Part shown: in pieces, positions 33,569 to 41,400 of the stretch
How positions within the stretch are numbered: the first letter of the stretch is position 1
Layout: each line of letters starts with the position of its first letter
NCBI GenBank assembly: GCA_046350355.1
Contig: JAXMAN010000003.1
Coordinates: forward strand, 186,001 to 250,000
Direction of reading: 5' to 3'
Origin: UBA966 sp046350355
GTDB lineage: Bacteria; Planctomycetota; Phycisphaerae; Phycisphaerales; SM1A02
DNA length: 64,000 nucleotides
Made by a program: the position numbers and the translations under genes
The notes under the pieces: model-generated
What the model was told of the DNA's origin: nothing
Database searches by the model: none
Seen by the model: the letters and a program-made list of their open reading frames with translations, nothing else

Positions 33569-34519
33569 TCAGGAGGCCGCGGCGGGGCGCGTTGGTGGAG
33601 CCGAATCGGCGGAGGTGCCCGTCTTGGAGGCGGTCGCCGATTCGGCGGCGGCGGTCGACGCCGCGCTCGATCGCTCGAGCTTCGCGGCCACGCTTGGGGA
33701 GAGCGTGTAGTCGAAGACCTGCACGAGCAGCTGCTCCGCCTGGTCGTGGTTGACCGATGCCATCCCCTGCGCACGCATCCATTCCGCAATCAGGGCGACC
33801 GCCTCGAGCGTGTGCATCCGGCTGATGCATGCCGCTTCCGCGAGCATGTCGATGGTCCGTGGCTCCAGCACGAGCCCAAGCCGCCCGAAGGCCCGCGTCA
33901 GGCGCGCAACTTCGCTCTGCTGCGACCGCGCGAGGTAGTAGCGACGCTCGATCCACGCGAAGTGCGGCGCATCGACCGCGATCTCCGACCGCGTCGTCGC
34001 CAGGATGGTGAAGTTGGCGTACTGCCGCCGGCGGCTGTGCTGTGGCGCGCACTCGGCCTCCCAGTCGTCCCGCGTGAAGAATCCGCCGCGACGGACCACC
34101 GCGTGGTCGGTGAGCGGCACGCGGGATGCGCCGCGGGCGAGGTCACGCAGCGCGGCCGGCGAGCAGGCGTCGAGGCCGCTCAGGACAATGAAGCCCCCGG
34201 GACGCGCGGCGCTGAAGGTCGCGTGCAGCTCCTCGCTCCCGGTGACCGTGGGCATGTCGACGACGAGCACCTGCGCGGCGAACTCCGCCGCGATGGCGTG
34301 CGCCAGCGACCGCTTTCCCGTGTCTGCGACGCCCGTGAAGAGGGTGTGGGGGAATCGCCGGCGCGTGCTGCGGCACTCCTCCATCGTGCCCAGGATGGCC
34401 TCCCGAAGCGGAGGATGCTCCGCATAGTGGTTCAGCGTCTGTGGCTGAAGCAGCCGGGGACCGATCGGCACCGGGGCGGGGCGGTCGGGATTCGCGGTAT
34501 TGGATGCACGCTCCTTCAT
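33569..34519 (-). CDS. Degenerate RuvB-like AAA protein (paralogue 1)
   Basis: The 316-residue protein follows the layout of the RuvB AAA core: 'RFPHTLFTGVADTGKRSLAHAIAAEFAA', split as a leader and P-loop, then 'NFTILATTRSEI' like the RuvB sensor 1 'LIGATTR', then a small helical lid. The P-loop ends in G-K-R instead of G-K-T/S and the Walker B acidic pair is missing: 'FIVLSGLDAC' stands where RuvB has 'FIDEIHR'. ATP hydrolysis is therefore doubtful. Two closely similar proteins are encoded at 36261-37133 and 56590-57714 (both minus), and all share 'PHTL-TG' and an N-terminal 'L-QP-x-x-L-x-H-x-A/S-EHP'. A serine/threonine/proline-rich tail ends the protein. ATG 34519 was chosen by alignment with paralogues. 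Confidence 0.7.
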   Translation of the reverse strand: MKERASNTANPDRPAPVPIGPRLLQPQTLNHYAEHPPLREAILGTMEECRSTRRRFPHTLFTGVADTGKRSLAHAIAAEFAAQVLVVDMPTVTGSEELHATFSAARPGGFIVLSGLDACSPAALRDLARGASRVPLTDHAVVRRGGFFTRDDWEAECAPQHSRRRQYANFTILATTRSEIAVDAPHFAWIERRYYLARSQQSEVARLTRAFGRLGLVLEPRTIDMLAEAACISRMHTLEAVALIAEWMRAQGMASVNHDQAEQLLVQVFDYTLSPSVAAKLERSSAASTAAAESATASKTGTSADSAPPTRPAAAS

Positions 34520-34736
34520 GTCCTTGCGCGGTCTCCGGGTTGGGCGGGAACGGGCTGCGCCATCTGGGCATGGGGCAGCCACCCGCGGGTCAGTGCGGGA
34601 ACGGTCTCCGGGCTGCGCGACGGGCGCAGGTCTGTCTCGATCGCTGTGCGGCCAGCGGCGAACAGCGGCGCAGCTTGGCCACATGGCCAACGGCGCGGGA
34701 TCCGGTGTTCGCGAGGCGAGGCTGCTTTGAGGGCGA

Positions 34737-34764
34737 ATTTTACCATGCTGCGGCCAAATGTCAG
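34737..34764 (-). promoter_or_regulatory. Sigma-70-like promoter upstream of AAA paralogue 1
   Basis: On the minus strand 'CTGACA' and 'TAAAAT' are separated by 16 bases, about 218 bases upstream of ATG 34519. It lies in a 366-base gap between the HP-repeat protein and the AAA gene, where no coding sequence is evident. It may give the AAA/nuclease/RmuC half of the operon its own transcript. Confidence 0.5.
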
Positions 34765-34885
34765 CAATGAAACTGGCGTTCGTGGAGAGATTTTCTGATG
34801 GCTGCTGCTCGCGACTGCTTCCAGGTCTCGCGCTGCATCAGGTGTTGCATCGCAGGGCTCCGCGAGGTCCAAGCCGGCCGCGCGC

Positions 34886-36214
34886 TCAGTCGGGCAGCTC
34901 GCCCGCGTAGTCGAATGAACCTGGGTCGATCATCCGGCATCGCCGTGCGATCGACGCCAGCCCCTGCGTGCGCCGCTCAGCGATCGCCGCGGGGATGATC
35001 CAGGTCGGATCGCGCGCCTCCATCCGCTCGAGCACGGCCGGCGGCGTCGCCGGATGAAGCGCAATCGTCAGTCGTTCGGTCCAGCGGTTCTCGTCGAGCC
35101 CTCGGGCGACCAGGCCTGGATCGGTCACGGTCGCGGTCAGGACGCCAAGTCGCGCCAGGCTGCCGCGGGGGCCGTAGAAGTTGGCGCGCTGAATCGCGAA
35201 CAGTCTCTCGCGCGCGAGATGTTCGGGCGCGTCGGTGCGCATCCGTCCCAGCTCGCGCGCCAGGTCGACGCTGCGCTGATGCTTGCGCGCGTCGGCTTCG
35301 AAGGCGCCGACGAGCTCGTCCAGCCAGATCTGGCGCGGCGCGGAGTCTTCGCTCGGCGCCTCCTTCGGCTCGGCGGGCTCTTCTTGGAAGGTTGGTTCGG
35401 GGAGACCATGGGCCTTCGCGAGCTCCTTTGTGGACTTCTCGAGACTGCGCCAGCGCGCCTTTCCGTCGCGATCGAGGCGCCGAATCCAGTCGGCGGCGGC
35501 GGGGGCGAGACTTCGGTCGTGCTTGAGCAGCAGGTCACCGACCGGCTTCGCGTAGCGGCGCACGAGAACGACTCCCATGGGATGCGCGACATTCGGTAGT
35601 CCGATCGCCGCGAGTTCCTCCAAGCCGTTGTCGATGTCTCTCCACCAGTAGTAGTAGTTCGATTCGCTCACCATGGCATTCATCGCGACATGGAGCCAGT
35701 CCGTCCCTGCTGGGGGCGGAAGATGTCGGCTCACCCGGCGGATCGGCTCGTCCTCGGGAATCGCCTCGATGACGGACGTGTTCGCGCGCGGATGGCTGAT
35801 CGCGAAATCCAGCAGGAGCATCCGCCTCCGTCGCAGCTGCTCCATGCGGATCGGCTCCAGCCACATGCGAGTGAAGTTCGACGAGTGCAGACGAAGCGAC
35901 GATGGCCGAGGAGGGTGGATGAGCTCGATGTGGCGGCAGATGCAGGCGAGGGTTTCAGCATCGGTACCCGGATGCGCCATGAGCGCGGCGACGGAGGCGG
36001 GAGGCGCGAGAGTGATGGTCTCTTGCGCCTCGCGCACGGCGAACCGGTACTTCGGATGGCGGCTCACCTGCACGGGCAGGTGCTTGGCAAGTGCGAGCAG
36101 CTCGGGGAGGGAGGCGTCGGGGTCCGCGACGCGTGCCCGCGAGACTCGGCGTTCCAGGCGCCCGAGCAGCTGGTACTCGTACGAGTTGCGGGGTTGTCGG
36201 GAGCGGTGAACCAT
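34886..36214 (-). CDS. Unknown protein with HP-x-T helical repeats
   Basis: This 442-residue protein is not recognised. It contains several units beginning with a His-Pro pair followed by a short helix: 'SRHPKYRFAV', 'AHPGTDAETLACI', 'ISHPRANTSVIEAI' and 'ALHPATPPAVLERM'. They resemble leucine-rich-variant or HEAT-like repeats that form solenoids for protein binding. There is no signal peptide or membrane helix. It lies 46 bases after AAA paralogue 2 and is probably co-transcribed with it from the promoter at 37372. The start ATG 36214 is the first in frame after the upstream stop region; the N-terminus is basic. A scaffold role beside the AAA proteins is only a guess. Confidence 0.6.
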   Translation of the reverse strand: MVHRSRQPRNSYEYQLLGRLERRVSRARVADPDASLPELLALAKHLPVQVSRHPKYRFAVREAQETITLAPPASVAALMAHPGTDAETLACICRHIELIHPPRPSSLRLHSSNFTRMWLEPIRMEQLRRRRMLLLDFAISHPRANTSVIEAIPEDEPIRRVSRHLPPPAGTDWLHVAMNAMVSESNYYYWWRDIDNGLEELAAIGLPNVAHPMGVVLVRRYAKPVGDLLLKHDRSLAPAAADWIRRLDRDGKARWRSLEKSTKELAKAHGLPEPTFQEEPAEPKEAPSEDSAPRQIWLDELVGAFEADARKHQRSVDLARELGRMRTDAPEHLARERLFAIQRANFYGPRGSLARLGVLTATVTDPGLVARGLDENRWTERLTIALHPATPPAVLERMEARDPTWIIPAAIAERRTQGLASIARRCRMIDPGSFDYAGELPD

Positions 36215-36260
36215 GGGTTGCGAGTCCGGCGATCCTGGTGCTCTCTCTGACGCGTCCGAC

Positions 36261-37133
36261 TCAGATGCGAGGGTCCCCTGCCTGCAGCGGCGATGCCCAG
36301 CGCACGCTGCAGGGCAGGGGAGTTCCTCGCTTGAGGAGCGGGGCTTCGCCGAGCTCGGCAGCCGAGCTGAAGCGAATGAGGTGGTCGATGTGCGCGCCGA
36401 GGAAATCCTCGAGCTGCGAAGCCTCCAGTCCATGCAGCCGCTGCGACCGCATCCATTCGGCGAGCAGTGCGACCATCTGCAATGTGCGGATGCGGGCCCG
36501 AAGCGCCGTGTCTGCGGCGAGCGCGATGGCGCCATCGGAGAGCTGCAGACCGAGGCGGAGTGTGGCGCGCCGGATGCGGATCGCCTCCGCGTCGATGGAG
36601 CGGGTGAGGTAGTAGCTGCGCTCGATCCAGTTGAACAGGGGGGAGTCGGTCGGCAGTTCCTGCCGCGTCGTGGCGATGAGCGTGAAGTTGCAGTACTGCC
36701 ACCACTCTGGCACGCGCTCCAGCGGCGCGACGGTGCCGGCCGACCTGGCGGGCTCCGGTGACGCCGGTGCGACCAGCGGTACGCGCGCCACCGCCTGGCA
36801 GAGAGAGGACCACCCGTGGGCGCCGAGGAGCTCGATGCCGTTGAGGATCACGAACGACCGGTGCGCGGCGCGGCGAAACACCTCGTGCAGATCCATCGAG
36901 TCGTGGAAGATCGAAACATCGACGGCGGTGACGGGGGCCGCGAACTCCGAGGCAATGGTGCGCGCGAGCGAGCGCTTTCCCGAGTCGGGAAGGCCGGTGA
37001 GAAGCGTGTGAGGGAAGCGCCGGTTGCACGCCTGGGCGTCCTCGACGGTCCGAAGGAGCGTCTCCCGAAGGTTCGGGTGCTCGCTGAAGTGGTTCAGCGT
37101 CTGCGGGACGAGGAGTCGATGATCGATGCGCAT
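36261..37133 (-). CDS. Degenerate RuvB-like AAA protein (paralogue 2)
   Basis: This 290-residue protein is a paralogue of the proteins at 33569 and 56590. It has the N-terminal 'LLVPQTLNHFSEHPNLRE', the P-loop 'TGLPDSGKRSLARTI' with arginine after the P-loop lysine, and 'FVILNGIELLG' where Walker B acidic residues would be expected. 'NFTLIATTRQEL' matches the RuvB sensor 1 stretch and 'IERSYYLTRSI' follows as in paralogue 1. It is the first gene behind the strong promoter at 37372-37400, with a leader of about 230 bases. It may form a mixed hexamer with paralogue 1, since both are encoded by one operon. Confidence 0.7.
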   Translation of the reverse strand: MRIDHRLLVPQTLNHFSEHPNLRETLLRTVEDAQACNRRFPHTLLTGLPDSGKRSLARTIASEFAAPVTAVDVSIFHDSMDLHEVFRRAAHRSFVILNGIELLGAHGWSSLCQAVARVPLVAPASPEPARSAGTVAPLERVPEWWQYCNFTLIATTRQELPTDSPLFNWIERSYYLTRSIDAEAIRIRRATLRLGLQLSDGAIALAADTALRARIRTLQMVALLAEWMRSQRLHGLEASQLEDFLGAHIDHLIRFSSAAELGEAPLLKRGTPLPCSVRWASPLQAGDPRI

Positions 37134-37371
37134 TTGGGCGGGGTGCTGGCTGGAGGTGGGGGGGGAAGGGGGGGTGGACGGGTGCGGATCTCAGGCCATG
37201 GGATCGCCCGGCCGCCTTGACGGGCGGTTGAGGGGCCACACCTCATTCCGATGTGTGGGAAGACGGAGCGGTCGACTTCTGCAATAGGTCGTGCGATCCC
37301 CCGCGGCCTTTGCCTAACGGCTGCCGCGCCTGTTCCGGAGCGCACGCTGGACGTAACTCGTTGCTGGGAGC

Positions 37372-37400
37372 ATTGTACAAGAAAGGGACGACGGTGTCAA
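37372..37400 (-). promoter_or_regulatory. Near-consensus sigma-70 promoter for the AAA/RecB-like/RmuC operon
   Basis: On the minus strand 'TTGACA' (37395-37400) and 'TACAAT' (37372-37377) are separated by exactly 17 bases. This is one of the best sigma-70 matches in the window and points to AAA paralogue 2 at 37133. Transcription would start near 37365, leaving a 5' leader of about 230 bases with no recognised riboswitch. Confidence 0.75.
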
Positions 37401-37412
37401 GGGGGGTGGAGG

Positions 37413-37432
37413 CGCCGCGGGGAGGCGCGGCG
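37413..37432 (-). terminator. GC-rich hairpin after the viperin gene
   Basis: 'CGCCGCG' and 'CGCGGCG' form a 7-bp stem around a 6-base loop, starting 8 bases past the viperin stop on the minus strand. There is no T-run, so it is a weak terminator candidate. It would separate viperin transcription from the promoter at 37372. Confidence 0.3.
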
Positions 37433-37439
37433 GGGTGGG

Positions 37440-38366
37440 TCACGTTCGTGCTGAGATGGTGAGTGGAGTCCGGGGACTCCCCCAGTCGTATCGGCCACCA
37501 CGCCGGTCGAATCGGTCCGGGCGAAACGCGATGGACTGAAACGCGGCCTCGACGCCGACCTCGAGGATCGGCCGGCTATAGACATGCCGGCCCCCGACAT
37601 TGGTGAAGAAGCGGCCGAGGGGGTCGATCATCGCATAGGAGCCGGTCATGTCCTCGTTCGACTCCGCGGCAATGGTGATCCCGTGCTGCGAGAGCCACCG
37701 ATGGCGGTCGACGAAGGACTGGAACTCCTCCGGCGAGATGAGCAGAGGCCCGACCCGGCCATCGTTCTGCCCCTCGATCGGGAGGACCTGGAAGATCTTC
37801 CATCGCTCGGGCCGCGCGCGCAGGACGAAGGCGGACATGTCCTCGCGCCAGTTCTGCGAAGTGACGACCGTGTTCAGCTTGGTCCGGATCCCCAGTTCCC
37901 GCAGCTGGCTGAAGTGGCTGGCCGACTTCACGACATGGTCGCCGCGCCCGCGTCCGAGCGCCGCCTGGACGCGCTCATCGGACGAGTCGACGGACAGGCC
38001 GACCCAGTCGATGCAGGCGTCCGCTTCACGCAGCACTTGGTCGAGCCGAGCGCCGTTGGTCACGAGCGCATTCACGAACCCGAGTTCGCGTGCCCGCCGC
38101 AAGAGCGCCGGCAGATGCGGACAGAGCGTCGGCTCTCCTCCGACGAAGGTGAGCTTCTCGGCCCCAGCCTCGCGGACGAGCTCGATCACGCGCCGAGCTT
38201 CCCCTTCCGGGAGACCATGGCGCTCCGCGCGGAGCGCGTCGTCGTCATCGAAGACCGCGTAGCAGAAGCGGCATTGGAGGTTGCACTGCTTCTCGAGGTG
38301 GAAGTTCACGGCGGGCGGGAGGACGGACTTGCGGACAATCGATTCTGGGTGGCTCATGGTGGGCAT
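37440..38366 (-). CDS. pVip: Prokaryotic viperin (radical SAM nucleotide dehydratase)
   Basis: The 308-residue protein matches viperin along its length. The radical SAM cluster motif is 'QCNLQCRFCYAVF' (C28, C32, C35), followed by the SAM-binding 'FVGGEP'. Viperin-specific stretches follow: 'VDSSDERVQAALGRG', 'LNTVV' with 'NWREDM', 'RWKIFQVLPIEGQNDG', 'AESNEDMTGSYAMIDPLGRF' and the C-terminal 'RRGGRYDWG'. These align by eye with human viperin segments such as RWKVFQ, IEGEN, PESNQKM and RGGKY. Viperins convert CTP, GTP or UTP to 3'-deoxy-3',4'-didehydro nucleotides that stop viral RNA synthesis. ATG 38366 or 38357 is the start; longer frames upstream would cross the promoter. No nucleotide kinase, a common neighbour of bacterial viperins, is next to it. 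A sigma-54 promoter lies about 50 bases upstream. Confidence 0.93.
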   Translation of the reverse strand: MPTMSHPESIVRKSVLPPAVNFHLEKQCNLQCRFCYAVFDDDDALRAERHGLPEGEARRVIELVREAGAEKLTFVGGEPTLCPHLPALLRRARELGFVNALVTNGARLDQVLREADACIDWVGLSVDSSDERVQAALGRGRGDHVVKSASHFSQLRELGIRTKLNTVVTSQNWREDMSAFVLRARPERWKIFQVLPIEGQNDGRVGPLLISPEEFQSFVDRHRWLSQHGITIAAESNEDMTGSYAMIDPLGRFFTNVGGRHVYSRPILEVGVEAAFQSIAFRPDRFDRRGGRYDWGSPRTPLTISART

Positions 38367-38423
38367 CTCAAGGTTGGCGGAAGAGCGTCGGCCGATTGGT
38401 CGGCGTCGGTGTGCGGGTGGGAG

Positions 38424-38439
38424 AGCAAATGGCGTGCCA
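38424..38439 (-). promoter_or_regulatory. Sigma-54 promoter of the viperin gene
   Basis: On the minus strand the sequence reads 'TGGCACGCCATTTGCT', an exact match to the sigma-54 consensus TGGCACG-N4-TTGCW. Transcription should begin near 38413, about 47 bases before ATG 38366. Sigma-54 promoters need an AAA+ activator, and one with a GAFTGA loop is encoded at 44095-45513. A second consensus sigma-54 promoter points the other way at 38602. Confidence 0.85.
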
Positions 38440-38501
38440 TCCCGCCGACCCCTGCCGGAGCTTTGGGGGCGCGCCCCGGCCAGCACTTCCCGTTTCCGTT
38501 C

Positions 38502-38537
38502 CGGGCAGAGTCGCCCGACAGCGGGTCGCTTTGCCCG
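38502..38537. promoter_or_regulatory. Paired palindromes between divergent sigma-54 promoters (candidate activator sites)
   Basis: 'CGGGCAGAGTCGCCCG' (38502-38517) and, on the other strand, 'CGGGCAAAGCGACCCG' (38522-38537) share 12 of 16 positions, and each is itself palindromic at the ends (CGGG...CCCG). The pair is centred at 38519.5. The midpoint of the two predicted transcription starts (about 38413 and 38628) is 38520.5. The sites lie about 90-125 bases from each start, the usual range for upstream activator sequences of sigma-54 regulators. Binding by the CARF-AAA+ activator is inferred. Confidence 0.55.
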
Positions 38538-38601
38538 CATGGGGAGTACGCTGAGGTGCGATCCGGGCCGCTTCGGGGGCTCCGGGGCGTGCATTCCACG
38601 C

Positions 38602-38617
38602 TGGCACGCTGATTGCA
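38602..38617 (+). promoter_or_regulatory. Sigma-54 promoter of the helicase/PLD/CARF-activator operon
   Basis: 'TGGCACGCTGATTGCA' is an exact match to TGGCACG-N4-TTGCW. The predicted start of transcription is near 38628. This places the ATG at 38617 inside the promoter and shows that translation of the helicase must begin further downstream, at 38674, where a 'GGAG' lies 6 bases before the ATG. Confidence 0.85.
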
Positions 38618-38673
38618 TGGAGTCAGGCACGCTGCGGACGAACGCAGCATCCTGGACGACGGCGGAGCTTCAC

Positions 38674-41400
38674 ATGGCACTCCTCGAGTTCGCGAGACTT
38701 GGATACGAAGGACCGGCGTGCGCGCGGATGGTCCAGAGAGTCTTCTCGGGTCTCCGTGACTTCTATGAGTTTCAGAAGCAGGCACTCGATCATCTTGAAC
38801 AGCACCGGGTCCATCGCGTGGGCTGGAAGCTCGGAGCGGCACCTGCCGGGACTGGCGTGCGTAGGCAGGATCGACGACGGGACAGCGCCATGGGCGTCTG
38901 GGTCGAGCTGGTCGAGTTAAGCGATGATGACGACTTGGAGGAGTTGTTCGATCAGTTCGTGGACTCTGATAGCAAGGGGATCTACGAGGCTCCGCCGCCC
39001 CCAGATGGTGCGTCCGGGGCGCGTCGAAGACCCCGGCAGCCCGGGAAGAAGCACCAGATACAGGTCTTGGATGGGCATCGCGAGAGCGTTCAGTTGTGTC
39101 TCAGCCGCCTGCCGGAGCTCCCTCACCTGCTTGTGTGGCCCAACACCGCGCCGCTGAAGTGTCAGCTGGACGCTCTCCAGCAGCTAAGTAGTGCACCGCG
39201 GCCGTACCACAAGCCGCTCCTGCAGCTGTTCGAGCGAGGAAGCGAAGCGCAGTGGCCTGCCTTCACGCCGGCTTCGCTCGACGAGAAGGACTGGTACATC
39301 CTGCGAGACACCTCCAGACCCGGCACCGCCAGCCAACGCGCATTCGTGTGCAAGGCGGTGGCGACGCCGGATTTCGCAATCCTCGAGGGGCCACCTGGTT
39401 CAGGGAAGACCACTGCGATCTGCGAGCTCATTCTCCAGGTGGTTCGCCGAAAGCCAACTCCGGGCCGCGTGCTGCTCTGCGCATCAACGCACGTCGCCGT
39501 GGACAATGTGCTCGAGCGGCTCACCGATCCAAGCCAGGAGTTTTCCAAGTGGATCAATCCACTCCGGATCGGGGATGAAGACAAGGCGGCCCCGTCGGTG
39601 CGGCATTGGCTGCCCAAGGCGCGCGCAGAGACGGACACTGGACGGCTGAAGGCCTTCCTGCGGCAGCTTCCACCGTCGCCTTCGCGGCAGCATCTCGCTG
39701 CGGCCGTCGACGATCGGGGCGCTTTGCAGCGCTTCATGCTGGAGACCTCCAATGTCGTCTGCGGGACAACGATCGGGATCCTGCAGCTCAAGCGGTTTTG
39801 GGAGAGCGCCGGTCGGTCCGCCGTCCCCGGCGTGATGATGGATGACCAGTTCGACATGCTGATTGTCGACGAAGCGAGCAAGACTTCCTTTCAGGAGTTT
39901 CTTGTTCCTGCGTTGATGGCCAAGCGGTGGATACTGATCGGCGACCCGCGGCAGCTTTCCCCCTACGTGGACGAGGAGGCGCTTCAGGTCAATCTTGAGG
40001 CATGCGTGCCGACGCCGGCGCTGAGGGATGCGTGCGTTGATGTCTTTCTGGCTGCGCCCAATCGCGCGGCGACACGGAGCCGAGCGATTGCACCTGGAAG
40101 GCAGCGGCCAACGCTGGTCGTCTCCGAAGCAGAAGAGGTGCTGGAGCACTACCGCCGTCAGGCGGCAGAGCGGGGCGTGTCTTGTGTCGCGCTGGGCGAG
40201 GCGAGCCGCTTTGACCTTGCCGCCGCCGGGATCATCCTTGCGTCGGCTGAAGATGTCGAGCGCCTCAGTCACCTCATTCCCCTCGATGTGTGCACGCTGC
40301 GTGGCGCCGAGGCAGTCCCGGAGGAGATTCGGCGTCAGGCGGCGGCGTGGCGGCGCATCGCGAGGTGTGATCGCGAGCCCGAGCCGAGTTGGGCGGGCCA
40401 GGTGGCCTATCGACTGGTGCGCGAATACGAGCAGCGATTCCGCGTCGGTGGCGGGCAATTGGCGTCCGACGATGAGGAGTCGGAACCAGCGCGCGTCGAA
40501 CGATTAAGGCGCGAGCGAAACGAGCTGCTTCCGGCGGTCTCCTCTCTGGGTGAGGAGGGACATGAGGATCTCATCGACAGTCTCGTGCGCGTTCGACGAG
40601 TCGCATTCCCATCCATGCTCGAGACGCTTCAATTCGGCTTCAAGACCGTTGGCAAGGAACCCAGGACCGCGATGACCGACGGATTGCCGCCGGAGCGCCA
40701 TCGGGAGCGTCATGTGCTGCTCGAACACCAGCATCGCATGCACCCCGAGATTGCCGCGTTTCCACGCGAACACGTGTATGGAGGCAAGGCACTCATCACC
40801 GATCCAAGCATGGAGCTCCGTCGGAAGTGGTCCTACGAGCCCGCCAAGAGTCGGGCGCGCTGGCTCAATGTCACAGGCCCGTGCACGGGTCGTCAGAGCC
40901 GGCGCGAAGCGGACGCGGTTGTCGCCGAGTGCGTCAAGTTTGTGGCTTGGGCGGCTTCGAATCCACGACCGAGGGGCGTGGGCGCCGCCGTGAGCCCGGT
41001 GTGGGAAGTAGCCGTCCTGAGCTTTTACCGCGCCCAGGAGCGGATGCTGCGAGAACGACTGCGCGAGCGCTTCAGGAGTCGTCAGGCGCGCCACTTGCTC
41101 GAGATCTCCGTCTCTAACCGGCCGGTGTGCGTGATCAAGCTGTGCACAGTGGATCGGTTCCAGGGGCAGGAGGCGGACTTCGTGCTGCTCTCCATCGCGA
41201 ATGACCATTCGACGGTCTTCTTGGAGAGCCTCAATCGTCTCAATGTGGCGATCACGCGGGCGCGGTATCTCCTGACGATCGTCGGAAACCGACGGGCAAT
41301 GCAAGGTCGACGATCCGAGGGAACATTGCTGCACCGGTTGGCGACCTCGCCACTCTTTCGATTCGAAGACTCTTTGCAGGAGCGATCCCATGGAACTTGA
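38674..41400 (+). CDS. SF1B helicase of the Upf1/Dna2 type
   Basis: The 908-residue protein has the two RecA-like lobes of DNA2/NAM7/Upf1 helicases. Walker A is 'EGPPGSGKTTAICELI' (G239-T246). Motif II is 'LIVDEASK' (D399, E400). Motif III reads 'WILIGDPRQLSP'. The C-terminal lobe has 'LLEHQHRMHPEIA', 'CTVDRFQGQEADFVLLS' and 'RLNVAITRARYLLTIVGNR'. The N-terminal 200 residues carry an acidic stretch and no known domain. Such enzymes unwind DNA or RNA 5' to 3'. ATG 38674 is chosen because the sigma-54 promoter ends at 38617 and a 'GGAG' lies 6 bases upstream. It is the first gene of a four-gene operon, overlapping the next gene by 11 bases. Confidence 0.88.
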   Translation: MALLEFARLGYEGPACARMVQRVFSGLRDFYEFQKQALDHLEQHRVHRVGWKLGAAPAGTGVRRQDRRRDSAMGVWVELVELSDDDDLEELFDQFVDSDSKGIYEAPPPPDGASGARRRPRQPGKKHQIQVLDGHRESVQLCLSRLPELPHLLVWPNTAPLKCQLDALQQLSSAPRPYHKPLLQLFERGSEAQWPAFTPASLDEKDWYILRDTSRPGTASQRAFVCKAVATPDFAILEGPPGSGKTTAICELILQVVRRKPTPGRVLLCASTHVAVDNVLERLTDPSQEFSKWINPLRIGDEDKAAPSVRHWLPKARAETDTGRLKAFLRQLPPSPSRQHLAAAVDDRGALQRFMLETSNVVCGTTIGILQLKRFWESAGRSAVPGVMMDDQFDMLIVDEASKTSFQEFLVPALMAKRWILIGDPRQLSPYVDEEALQVNLEACVPTPALRDACVDVFLAAPNRAATRSRAIAPGRQRPTLVVSEAEEVLEHYRRQAAERGVSCVALGEASRFDLAAAGIILASAEDVERLSHLIPLDVCTLRGAEAVPEEIRRQAAAWRRIARCDREPEPSWAGQVAYRLVREYEQRFRVGGGQLASDDEESEPARVERLRRERNELLPAVSSLGEEGHEDLIDSLVRVRRVAFPSMLETLQFGFKTVGKEPRTAMTDGLPPERHRERHVLLEHQHRMHPEIAAFPREHVYGGKALITDPSMELRRKWSYEPAKSRARWLNVTGPCTGRQSRREADAVVAECVKFVAWAASNPRPRGVGAAVSPVWEVAVLSFYRAQERMLRERLRERFRSRQARHLLEISVSNRPVCVIKLCTVDRFQGQEADFVLLSIANDHSTVFLESLNRLNVAITRARYLLTIVGNRRAMQGRRSEGTLLHRLATSPLFRFEDSLQERSHGT

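Noticed and set aside
33746..34798. 350-codon plus-strand frame opposite AAA paralogue 1
   Set aside because: Antisense to a protein with two paralogues in the window; no motif in the shadow product.
38617..38619. ATG 38617 as the start of the Upf1-like helicase
   Set aside because: It overlaps the -12 element of the sigma-54 promoter, so it would lie upstream of the transcription start. ATG 38674 has a 'GGAG' at good spacing.
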